Source of the DNA: Thermococcus paralvinellae
GTDB taxonomy: Archaea > Methanobacteriota_B > Thermococci > Thermococcales > Thermococcaceae
Assembly: GCA_015662175.1 (NCBI GenBank)
Contig: DQUR01000259.1
Location: forward strand, 1-13,301
Reading direction: 5' to 3'
DNA: 13,301 nt
Notes under the pieces: generated by a model
Database searches by the model: none
The model's input: only the letters and a program-made list of their open reading frames with translations
Told to the model about the DNA's origin: nothing
Position numbers and translations under genes: made by a program
Shown here: piece by piece, positions 1-6,399 of the stretch
Layout: each line of letters opens with the position of its first letter
Numbering within the stretch: position 1 is the first letter of the stretch

Positions 1-94
1 ATTCTCCTAGAGTCTTATTGGAACGGGGGTTATCCTGTTCCGTATAAGTATCGTTTGTATATTAGTTTCAATTCTCCTAGAGTCTTATTGGAAC
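1..94 (-). CRISPR. Leader-proximal end of a CRISPR array
   Basis: A full 30-nt repeat occupies 65-94 (it begins GTTTCAATTCTCC and ends CTTATTGGAAC on the plus strand). Its last 24 bases recur exactly at 1-24, cut by the window edge. The spacer between them is 25-64, 40 nt. On the minus strand the repeat starts GTTCCAATAAGAC and ends ATTGAAAC, the orientation and 5' tag known from Thermococcales crRNAs, so the array is transcribed leftward. The repeat at 65-94 is therefore the first after the leader, and spacer 25-64 would be the most recently acquired. No cas genes are in the window. The array continues beyond the left edge. Confidence 0.93.
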
Positions 95-144
95 TGGGTG
101 GGATTTTGCTTGGATTCTTCATTGGAACTATAATAACGCCTGAA

Positions 145-160
145 CTATAAAAGTTTTTCG
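145..160 (-). promoter_or_regulatory. CRISPR array promoter (BRE/TATA)
   Basis: On the minus strand 160-145 reads CGAAAAACTTTTATAG, a near-ideal archaeal BRE followed by a TATA box. A start about 26 bases downstream of the TATA centre would fall near position 123, some 28 bases before the first repeat. That is the expected arrangement for a leader-driven pre-crRNA. Confidence 0.8.
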
Positions 161-545
161 CCGAAGGGGTGATAATAAAACCCAACCAAGCCTCCAATTA
201 ACACTATCATAAACCCCAATTAAACCAGCACGCGCTTGCAATTTTTTGCACGCACAATGCACAACAATGTTCAAAACCTTTCAAAACGAATATCAAAGCT
301 TAAAACTAAAAAATTAAACACTTAAAGCCCTCAATCAAAAAACGGTCAGATTTCCACAAGGAAGAAATATCAAAGAATCCCCCAGAGCCCTTGATCCCAA
401 CCATGTACATTCAAAACGTTACAATCTTAGTAAAAATCATAACACAATGTAATTTAATAACAAACGATTACCAAACCCTTCCAGACCGTTATCAAACCTT
501 AATTTTGAAAAAACTCTAAAGATAAAGCCCAAAAATAACAAAACG

Positions 546-552
546 AAAAAAA
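546..552 (-). terminator. Oligo-T terminator of the thiamine-binding protein gene
   Basis: The minus strand has a run of seven T (552-546) about 27 bases after the stop codon, with more T runs on both sides (for example 569-565). Archaeal intrinsic termination works at such T tracts without a stable hairpin, so this probably ends the thiB transcript before the CRISPR leader. Confidence 0.5.
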
Positions 553-578
553 GAACAAGAACCGAAAAATCTTCAAAA

Positions 579-1652
579 TCAGCCTTGCCTCTCTCTGATT
601 ATCTCCTCCGATGTTTTGCCCTCAACCATGAGTTTTGTCCACTCCTCAAGCCATCTCGAGTAGTTTTTCTCGATTTCATTTGGATCAAGGCTCACAAGCT
701 TATCTGGCTTAACGGCATACTTGAAAACTTCGGGAAGCTGAACGTTCTTGTTCACTGGGAACATCCAGTTTGTGAGTGGAATCTCCTTCTGGAAGTCCTC
801 ACTGAGGACGAACTCAATGAACTTCTTAGCCAGATCCGGGTGCTTTGCCCCTTTAACAATGCCAATCCCCTCAATCTGTGGATAACCCCCTTCCCTGAAG
901 ATTATTGCCCCTATATTTGGCTCTTTTCCACTTTCATACGCTGAATAAGCCGGATCGGTTGCATAGCTGACAAATAAAGGTGCCTCCCCCTTATCCCACA
1001 TCTCCCATCCAGCGTCCCAGCCCTTGGTTATCTGGTAAATATTTGGCTTAAGCTTCTCCCAGAAGTGAAGCCATCCCGGATCTCCGTAAACGGCAATTGT
1101 CCACAGCAAGAATGCCGCCCCGGTTGAACTCGTTCTCGGGTCTTCAACGATCAGGCTCTTCCTCCATTCAGGCTTTGTTAGATCATTAAAGCTCTGTGGT
1201 GGATTTGAAACCTCATCCTTTCTATACACAACCGCAATGAATCCATAATCAAACGGAACCACGTGATAAGTTGGATCAAGCGCCTCTATTAGCTCCTTTG
1301 GAACGACATCTATGTTCTTTGGTTTGTAGGGTTCAAGAACTCCCGCCTTAATTGCCTTTGCTATAAGGTTGTTGTCAATCCCAATGACAGCATCCGCCCT
1401 CGGGTTGTCTTTTTCCAGAATGAGTCTGTTCAAAACCTCCCCCGCATCTCCAACTGTTATTATCTTAACTTTGACATTGTACATCCTTTCAAACTTTGGT
1501 ATCGTCGCATCTGCCAGTCCCCAGCTAACGAAGCTGTCATAGGCATAAACAACAAGTTCTTGTGTTTCTGCTGTCATCTGCTCTTTGTTGTCTATACATC
1601 CTAATCCCCCGACTATGATCATTAAGACCAAAACTAAGGCGACCCTTTTCAT
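579..1652 (-). CDS. thiB: Thiamine ABC transporter substrate-binding lipoprotein
   Basis: A 357-residue extracellular binding protein of the TbpA/ThiB family, which captures thiamine or its phosphates for an ABC importer. Residues 1-18 form a hydrophobic signal ending at GGLGC, so Cys19 is the likely lipid-anchored residue. Family blocks seen in order are YAYDSF (36-41), ADAVIGIDNN (86-95), PFDYG (133-137), PRTSSTG (172-178), KGWDAGWEMWDKG (210-222) and SYATDPAY (229-236). The tryptophans and tyrosines in the last two blocks are the type that stack on the thiamine rings in E. coli TbpA. Length matches the family. The start has an AGGCGAT ribosome site at 1664-1658. No permease or ATPase gene adjoins it: upstream is a cation exchanger and downstream is the CRISPR leader. 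Thiamine specificity is by family resemblance. Confidence 0.88.
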   Translation of the reverse strand: MKRVALVLVLMIIVGGLGCIDNKEQMTAETQELVVYAYDSFVSWGLADATIPKFERMYNVKVKIITVGDAGEVLNRLILEKDNPRADAVIGIDNNLIAKAIKAGVLEPYKPKNIDVVPKELIEALDPTYHVVPFDYGFIAVVYRKDEVSNPPQSFNDLTKPEWRKSLIVEDPRTSSTGAAFLLWTIAVYGDPGWLHFWEKLKPNIYQITKGWDAGWEMWDKGEAPLFVSYATDPAYSAYESGKEPNIGAIIFREGGYPQIEGIGIVKGAKHPDLAKKFIEFVLSEDFQKEIPLTNWMFPVNKNVQLPEVFKYAVKPDKLVSLDPNEIEKNYSRWLEEWTKLMVEGKTSEEIIRERQG

Positions 1653-1705
1653 CTTAATCGCCTACAACCTGTTTTTGGAGTTTCATAAGTAAGTAATGAA
1701 GAGGG

Positions 1706-1714
1706 GTTTAAAAC
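1706..1714 (-). promoter_or_regulatory. TATA box for thiB
   Basis: The minus strand reads GTTTTAAAC at 1714-1706, placing transcription start near 1684 and giving a leader of about 30 nt. That is too short for a TPP riboswitch. It suggests thiB is transcribed separately from the exchanger gene, which ends at 1736. Confidence 0.5.
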
Positions 1715-1735
1715 TTTATTGTGTTATGGAAAAAG

Positions 1736-2650
1736 TCAGAACTGAGAATAGAGGAAATATGCGTAAATCATCAGGAGAACGGCACTCGTCGCTCTGCTGA
1801 CTTTATTCGTTAATCTGAGGGATAAGGTAAGGATTCCCATGACGAGCAGTGTGAGGGGCATGGTGAATGAATATATACTCACATCAACGGTTATCGGTCT
1901 TATCATTGAAGCAATTCCTATAACCATCAATATATTGAGGATGTTTGCCCCAACTATGTTCCCAACACTTATATTAGGTATTCTCTTCAGCGTTGCTGCT
2001 AATGAATTTGCAAGCTCGGGGAGTGAAGTGCCAACTGACACCAGTGTTAATCCAATGACAACCTCCGGAATTCCCAGAGTTCTGGCCATTGTGACGGCAC
2101 TTGTAACGACCATCCTCGCACCGGCCACAACCACAGCACCGCTTAGAAATAATATCACTACATCCTTTCTAACATTTCTGCTCCTCCCATCACCAACCTC
2201 CTCAAAGGCGATGTGCTTTTTGTAGAGGTAGTATAGAAAGCAGAGATATATCATGACCAGCGACAACCCCTCAAATCTTGAAATCACCATGTCCCTCATC
2301 AAAAACCAGGCATAAACGGTTACAGCAAGCATAAAGAGGGAGTTTCTCCAAGCTATTTCATCAACTTTAAGTGGCATTATCAGCCCAGAAACTCCTAAAA
2401 TCAGTGCTATATTTGCCAGGGCACTCCCAACAGCATTTCCCAGGGCAATCCCACTGTTACCTTCATAGGCAGCGATTGCAGAGACCGTGACCTCAGGGAG
2501 AGTTGTTGCTATGCTCGCCAGCACAAGGGCTATTAAGAATTCGCTGACACCAAAACCTTTGGCAATCCTGCATCCTGCCTCAACAAATTCATCGCTGCCC
2601 TTGATCAATAAAGCTAGGCCCACTATGAACATAATGAGCTCCTGTATCAT
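1736..2650 (-). CDS. CaCA-family cation (Na+/Ca2+-type) exchanger
   Basis: A very hydrophobic protein of about 304 residues with ten predicted membrane segments and the two inverted alpha repeats of the Ca2+:cation antiporter family (YrbG/NCX_Mj type). Alpha-1 holds TTLPE followed by GNAVGSALAN (residues 49-80). Alpha-2 holds TSLPE followed by GNIVGANILN (208-239). Numbered from ATG 2650, the ion-site residues line up with NCX_Mj at a constant offset of one: Glu53, Asn80 and Glu212 match, while the position of Asp240 is Asn239 here. A basic/acidic cytoplasmic loop (144-163) joins the halves. It probably exports Ca2+ or another cation across the cell membrane. I chose ATG 2650 over GTG 2656 because that GTG lies inside the GGCGGTGA ribosome site and the predicted transcript starts near 2660. 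Confidence 0.88.
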   Translation of the reverse strand: MIQELIMFIVGLALLIKGSDEFVEAGCRIAKGFGVSEFLIALVLASIATTLPEVTVSAIAAYEGNSGIALGNAVGSALANIALILGVSGLIMPLKVDEIAWRNSLFMLAVTVYAWFLMRDMVISRFEGLSLVMIYLCFLYYLYKKHIAFEEVGDGRSRNVRKDVVILFLSGAVVVAGARMVVTSAVTMARTLGIPEVVIGLTLVSVGTSLPELANSLAATLKRIPNISVGNIVGANILNILMVIGIASMIRPITVDVSIYSFTMPLTLLVMGILTLSLRLTNKVSRATSAVLLMIYAYFLYSQF

Positions 2651-2680
2651 TGTCACCGCCGTTACTCTGTGGATAGTAGA

Positions 2681-2690
2681 ATTTAAAAAG
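2681..2690 (-). promoter_or_regulatory. TATA box for the cation exchanger gene
   Basis: The minus strand reads CTTTTTAAAT at 2690-2681, with predicted start near 2660, about 10 nt before the chosen ATG. It sits against the stop codon of the NYN gene at 2691, so the exchanger has its own promoter despite the short gap. Confidence 0.55.
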
Positions 2691-3215
2691 CTACCCTTTT
2701 TCCCTATGGTATTTTTCGTAGCCCACTCCCTCTCCCCTGCCCTCCATTCTGATCACATAATCGGCGGCATTCTGTAAAGCAACGCTGAAGCCCGGTTCAA
2801 TACCGATCACAATCGTTTCCTTGCCCTTTCTCTTGGCCTCACTGATTATCGGGAGAAAGTCGGCATCCCTTGTTGCTATGGCAATTATGTCAACATCGGA
2901 ATTGTATATTAGCTCCATCGCCTCTATGGCAATCCTAACATCGGTATCTCCAGCGACTATAATCGGCTCAAAACCCTGATTCACAACAGCCTCAATAAGT
3001 CCCTGCGGAGCATATTGATTCAGAACAACCTTTGCAACCCGAATCTTTCCGATGTTCTCAAGGGCTTCCTTTATATCCTCCAGCCTGATTCCAAATTCTT
3101 TTCTGAGAATATTTGGTCCATCGATGATAAGTCCGATCGTTTTTCTGGGTTCTTCACCTTTTTCTTTAGCTTCCCTTTCCTCTCTTTTTAGAATTCTGAA
3201 TATCCTTCCTTTCAT
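2691..3215 (-). CDS. NYN-domain (PIN-like) protein, acidic residues intact
   Basis: A protein of 174 residues resembling the archaeal family TIGR00288, with an NYN/LabA-like PIN fold typical of metal-dependent RNA-cleaving enzymes. The core runs from LIIDGPNILRKEFG through GDTDVRIAIEA to ATRDADFLPI, ending with a KGKETIVIG strand. The expected metal-binding acids are all present: Asp32 (DGPN), Asp92 (TDV), Asp117 and Asp119 (RDADF). The N-terminus is a charged helix (KREEREAKEKGEE). The start at 3215 is favoured by a GGTGGAG site just upstream; the longer form from 3248 would lack one. The gene overlaps the 3' end of its paralogue by 50 bases in another frame, so the two are probably co-transcribed and translationally coupled. 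The RNA target is not known; nuclease activity is inferred from the fold. Confidence 0.85.
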   Translation of the reverse strand: MKGRIFRILKREEREAKEKGEEPRKTIGLIIDGPNILRKEFGIRLEDIKEALENIGKIRVAKVVLNQYAPQGLIEAVVNQGFEPIIVAGDTDVRIAIEAMELIYNSDVDIIAIATRDADFLPIISEAKRKGKETIVIGIEPGFSVALQNAADYVIRMEGRGEGVGYEKYHREKG

Positions 3216-3723
3216 CACTTTCTCCACCCCGTGTGGCCAAAATGACAACGTAATCCGCCCCGTGCTTCAAAGCGGCACTAAATCCCGGCTCAACCCCAAT
3301 TATTACAGTCTCTTTACCCTTCTCTTTTGCCTTGAGGATTATGGGTAAGAATTCAGCATTTCTCGTTGCCAAAGCTATTATGTCAATGTTTGGATTGTAT
3401 ATCTCACGCATGGCCTCAACAGCCAGCTTAACTCCCGTTTCCCCGGGAACGACGACTGGCTCAAAACCCTGGTTGGCTATGGCCTCGATTAAACCCTGCG
3501 GTGCATACTGGTTGAGAATGACCTTGGCCACTCTAATGTTCCCGAGATGTTCAAGCGCCTCAACAATGTCCTCAAGGTGAATCCCAAATTCCTTTCGTAA
3601 AATGTTGGGACCATCAATTAGAAGAGCAATCCTTTTGCCCCTCCGAATTTTACGCTTCATCATTGCTATGCTCCGCATCCCCTCCTTTGTAATCGCCACT
3701 ATCCTCTCCCAATTGCTGGGCAT
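3166..3723 (-). CDS. NYN-domain paralogue with degraded active site
   Basis: A protein of about 185 residues closely related to the downstream gene: 92 of 130 aligned core residues are identical by my count, including DGPNILRKEFGI and RVAKV-LNQYAPQGLIEA. Of the four expected metal-site acids only the first Asp (DGPN) remains. The TDV Asp is Gly (GETGV), and the RDADF pair is RNAEF. All three changes lie in otherwise conserved blocks, so it is likely a weak or inactive pseudoenzyme, perhaps a regulatory or dimer partner of the active copy. The N-terminal extension (NWERIVAITKEGMRSIAMMKRKIRR, in pieces) differs from the paralogue and the C-terminal tail is strongly charged. Start 3723 is preferred because GGTGATT sits at the right distance; 3735 is the alternative. 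Confidence 0.83.
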   Translation of the reverse strand: MPSNWERIVAITKEGMRSIAMMKRKIRRGKRIALLIDGPNILRKEFGIHLEDIVEALEHLGNIRVAKVILNQYAPQGLIEAIANQGFEPVVVPGETGVKLAVEAMREIYNPNIDIIALATRNAEFLPIILKAKEKGKETVIIGVEPGFSAALKHGADYVVILATRGGESDERKDIQNSKKRGKGS

Positions 3724-3768
3724 TCCAATCACCATCGATGTAATGCAGCATTATTAAAATTCCCCTTT

Positions 3769-3778
3769 GTTTATAAAA
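3769..3778 (-). promoter_or_regulatory. TATA box for the NYN gene pair
   Basis: The minus strand reads TTTTATAAAC at 3778-3769, predicting a start near 3747 and a leader of roughly 24 nt for the upstream NYN gene. A second TATA-like string, CTTTTTTATAC at 3800-3790, overlaps the tmcA terminator region and could also serve. Confidence 0.5.
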
Positions 3779-3789
3779 ACGCGTTTGAA

Positions 3790-3798
3790 GTATAAAAA
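3790..3798 (-). terminator. Oligo-T tract after tmcA
   Basis: The minus strand has a run of six T just past the tmcA stop codon at 3801, suitable for archaeal T-tract termination. It overlaps a TATA-like string, so its role is uncertain. Confidence 0.35.
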
Positions 3799-3800
3799 AG

Positions 3801-6254
3801 TTAGCCGGAAATGTCCTTGATTATGTGCTTGTAGTAATACCAGAGCCCCCTGATTATGTCCCTCACCTCTATCATCGTGAAGAGGGGAGTTCTGTCGATG
3901 AACTTAGCAGTTTCTTCCCATGTGTGGGCCTGAAGAACACGGTAAATCAGGAGCAGAATTTGGTGTTCATCCAGATAGGGTCTCATCCAGCCATCGAGAA
4001 AATAGAGCTTCACAACTGGTTTCACCGCATCAACAACGGTATCATAAGTCAAAACTTTACCAACAAACATTTCCAACCGTCTTACCTGGGTCTTTGTCAG
4101 ATGTATCGGGTAATCAACTGCCTCGCCAAAGGGACTCTCGAAGAGCCACCTTGCAATCTCTGGCTCCAAGTCCCTGTGAGTGTCGCCAAGCCAGTCCAAC
4201 AGTCTAATCCTGAATTCCGCATTTGCCTGCCTCACTATCTGCCTGGCCTTTTCGCTTATGGGCTTAATTACTATTGCCGTGTATTCCCCGCTGACCGGGT
4301 TTCTTGAAGGGCTTAGATGAACGACAGCAAAGCCGTTTCTAATCCAGAATCTGATAAGCTCTTCACTCGCCCCAAAGCCTGAGCCCACCCAGTCATAGCC
4401 CTTCTCTTCAGCTTCTTTTATGAGCAGCTCAAGGGCCTTACTACCGAGTCCCATGTTCATGGCATCTGGATGTGTGGCAATCCTCACGACCCTGTATCCC
4501 TTAAGCCTTGCAAACTCCTTGGCATAGTGGTGCTTGACCATCATATCGGGGATTATATTCCCCTTTGGCTTGTAACCCTTCGCCATCTTTTCAACAACAC
4601 CTTTGGGAATTCCACCTTCCTTTGCAATCTGGATGGCACACACTATCTTGCCGTTTTTCAATCTCAACACACGGGCCTCATGATGCGGCGCATCTGCAAG
4701 TAAAGCTACGTCACTTGGCCTGTTGCGATAGTGAGCCAGGACATAGATCCCAACAAAATGCTTTAAGTCATCTCTATCATTTTCAAACCAGTCATCCAGA
4801 TCCGGTTCCTCAAAATAAACCTCCTTCTTTTTGATCAGCTCATAGTCTTCCTCCGTTAAAGGCGCCGGCTCCGCATCCAGCAGGAGCACATCAAAGAGCC
4901 ACCTTTCGATGGGATCTCCGCTAAAGTATCTAATTGGAACCGAGAGATGGATTTCCTTGAATTCCCTCTTTTCCCTTGCTTTCTTCAGGAATTTAACGGA
5001 AAATCCCCTCCCCGCGCCTTCATAACCGTGAACGGTTGAGGAGTAAATAACCCTCGGTTTTTCAAGGTATTTATGAAGGATTGGAACATGAATACCAGCG
5101 GCTTCATCGAGAACATAAACGTCGGCATTTTTCCTGTATCCCTGGGCTGGCGGATAATACCTCAGCCCAATGCCTTTCGCATAAAGCTCCCTTATGAGGT
5201 TCTTCTCCGTGACAACTTTGACTTTATAGCCAAGAACCTCCAGGCTCCTCTTTGCAAACCTGAACAGGCTCTGGACGTTTTCCAGTTCGGGAGCCGTTAT
5301 CACTGCCCTGAACCTTTTCCTCTTCGAAGACAGGGCCAGGCCGATGACACCGATACCAACGCTAACACTCTTGCCCCTTCCCCTGTCTGCCGTCAGAACG
5401 ACCATGCCATCGTTTTCTATTAACCCCTCAAGATTCCTGAGGACCTCAACTTGACCATTCGTGAGACAGAGCTCATAAAGCTCCTTTGGAAATCTGGTTT
5501 CCTCGGGGACATCAATTTTTTCCCTCTCTGGGAGCTTTGCCTGGCTCTTGTTTTTTTCAGGCTTCTTCATGATCTTTTGGTTTTCGGCATTCACTATGTA
5601 TATCCCCTCATGCTCCTCAAATTTTCTGATTAATCTTTTGTTAAAGCGTTTTTTAACGTCATCAATGGTGTAGGGAGGCGTTACGAGGCTTTTGTGAAAA
5701 CCTGTCCACATGTTCTTCCATTTTTCAAAGGGATTTGTAAGGACGAAAATTAACCCTCCCCCTCTAACAGTCTCGATTACCCTTCCCAAATCATTGGGAG
5801 AAAAGTCATAACTTAAATCCAGCACAAGTAAATCAAACGTCCTGCCAAGGATGTCGCTTGTATGTTTAAACGTGACCTTCGTAAGTTCAGCGTCTTGACC
5901 AGCCAAGAGGTCAAAATGCTTCCTGAATTCCTCATAGCGGGCCCTTCCGAAGGTTCCCTCACCAAGGGCATCGGTGGCATACAGAACCTCAACCTTTCTC
6001 TCGCCTTCGTCTCTCAACTTTCTCGCGATTAATTCATCAATCAGAGAAGATAATACCCCTGCAGAAGCCCCGGCCAGGATTCCAGCCAGTTTTGCTTTAT
6101 TCATGGTTTCCCCCTGAAGAACAATCATCCTCCTGTGAAAGTTCTCCAATGCCTCGGCCAGAGCTGTTTCAGTGAGCTTTAAAAGTGAATCCTTGACCTT
6201 CTCTCCCTTTGCATACTCTCTCACTTCCTTGTCAAATCTAATTTTTACCGTCAT
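3801..6254 (-). CDS. tmcA: tRNA/RNA cytidine N4-acetyltransferase (NAT10/TmcA family)
   Basis: An 817-residue protein that uses ATP and acetyl-CoA to make N4-acetylcytidine in RNA. In E. coli the target is the tRNA-Met wobble base. Thermococcus homologues are known to acetylate many rRNA, tRNA and other RNA sites, which stabilises RNA at high temperature. Domains in order: an N-terminal DUF1726 region (about 1-200); an RNA-helicase-like ATPase with Walker A TADRGRGKS (288-296, Lys295) and DEAA (383-386); a GNAT acetyltransferase fold with the acetyl-CoA loop RIATHPDAMNMGLGS (591-605); and a C-terminal tRNA-binding tail. Length equals the archaeal family. GGAGGTGA lies directly upstream of ATG 6254. 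It is transcribed away from the S9 peptidase gene. Confidence 0.95.
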   Translation of the reverse strand: MTVKIRFDKEVREYAKGEKVKDSLLKLTETALAEALENFHRRMIVLQGETMNKAKLAGILAGASAGVLSSLIDELIARKLRDEGERKVEVLYATDALGEGTFGRARYEEFRKHFDLLAGQDAELTKVTFKHTSDILGRTFDLLVLDLSYDFSPNDLGRVIETVRGGGLIFVLTNPFEKWKNMWTGFHKSLVTPPYTIDDVKKRFNKRLIRKFEEHEGIYIVNAENQKIMKKPEKNKSQAKLPEREKIDVPEETRFPKELYELCLTNGQVEVLRNLEGLIENDGMVVLTADRGRGKSVSVGIGVIGLALSSKRKRFRAVITAPELENVQSLFRFAKRSLEVLGYKVKVVTEKNLIRELYAKGIGLRYYPPAQGYRKNADVYVLDEAAGIHVPILHKYLEKPRVIYSSTVHGYEGAGRGFSVKFLKKAREKREFKEIHLSVPIRYFSGDPIERWLFDVLLLDAEPAPLTEEDYELIKKKEVYFEEPDLDDWFENDRDDLKHFVGIYVLAHYRNRPSDVALLADAPHHEARVLRLKNGKIVCAIQIAKEGGIPKGVVEKMAKGYKPKGNIIPDMMVKHHYAKEFARLKGYRVVRIATHPDAMNMGLGSKALELLIKEAEEKGYDWVGSGFGASEELIRFWIRNGFAVVHLSPSRNPVSGEYTAIVIKPISEKARQIVRQANAEFRIRLLDWLGDTHRDLEPEIARWLFESPFGEAVDYPIHLTKTQVRRLEMFVGKVLTYDTVVDAVKPVVKLYFLDGWMRPYLDEHQILLLIYRVLQAHTWEETAKFIDRTPLFTMIEVRDIIRGLWYYYKHIIKDISG

Positions 6255-6286
6255 TCTCTCACCTCCGTAAAAAGATGGAAAAGAAG

Positions 6287-6295
6287 TTTAAAAAG
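6287..6295 (-). promoter_or_regulatory. TATA box for tmcA
   Basis: The minus strand reads TTTTTAAAC at 6295-6287. The predicted start near 6265 leaves just enough leader for the GGAGGT site at 6266-6261, so either the leader is very short or the start is slightly further upstream. Confidence 0.4.
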
Positions 6296-6346
6296 TTGTT
6301 TAGACCCCCACGGTTCCAATTTGCTGGCGTATTTTAAGACTAATAT

Positions 6347-6369
6347 CGAAACGCTAAACTTTTATATAA
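6347..6369 (+). promoter_or_regulatory. BRE/TATA promoter of the S9 peptidase gene
   Basis: CGAAACG at 6347-6353 (BRE-like) precedes TTTATATAA at 6361-6369. The start should be near 6389-6391, about 10 nt before ATG 6400, next to a GGTGA site at 6389-6393. The divergent gap 6255-6399 holds only this and the tmcA promoter. Confidence 0.65.
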
Positions 6370-6399
6370 ATGAATTCAGGTTTTTTACGGTGATTTTTT

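Larger units (their letters stand above)
95..578 (-). other. CRISPR leader region
   Basis: This 484-base stretch has no credible gene and lies between the first repeat and the stop of the thiamine-binding protein gene. Long AT-rich leaders of several hundred bases are known for Thermococcales arrays, and its side matches the repeat orientation. Composition is strongly strand-biased: in 181-540 I count 32 G against 92 C on the plus strand, so the transcribed-direction strand is G/T-rich. Short repeated words occur: TTCAAAAC at 270-277, 280-287 and 410-417, and GCACGC at 228-233 and 248-253 (exactly 20 bp apart). The left boundary is firm. The right boundary is an assumption, since the thiB terminator also lies here. 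Confidence 0.75.

Noticed and set aside
1653..1735. TPP riboswitch ahead of the thiamine-binding protein gene.
   Set aside because: The predicted leader is only about 30 nt, and I see no thi-box sequence.
1839..2777. Rightward open frames opposite the exchanger gene.
   Set aside because: They are mirror images of a membrane-protein gene and lack initiation signals.
3825..5633. Several rightward open frames opposite tmcA.
   Set aside because: They are antisense to a strongly conserved gene, have no promoter or ribosome site, and encode no recognisable domain.
6311..6320. CGGTTCCAAT near the tmcA promoter resembling the CRISPR repeat start.
   Set aside because: Only eight bases match, with no second copy or continuation; chance is sufficient.
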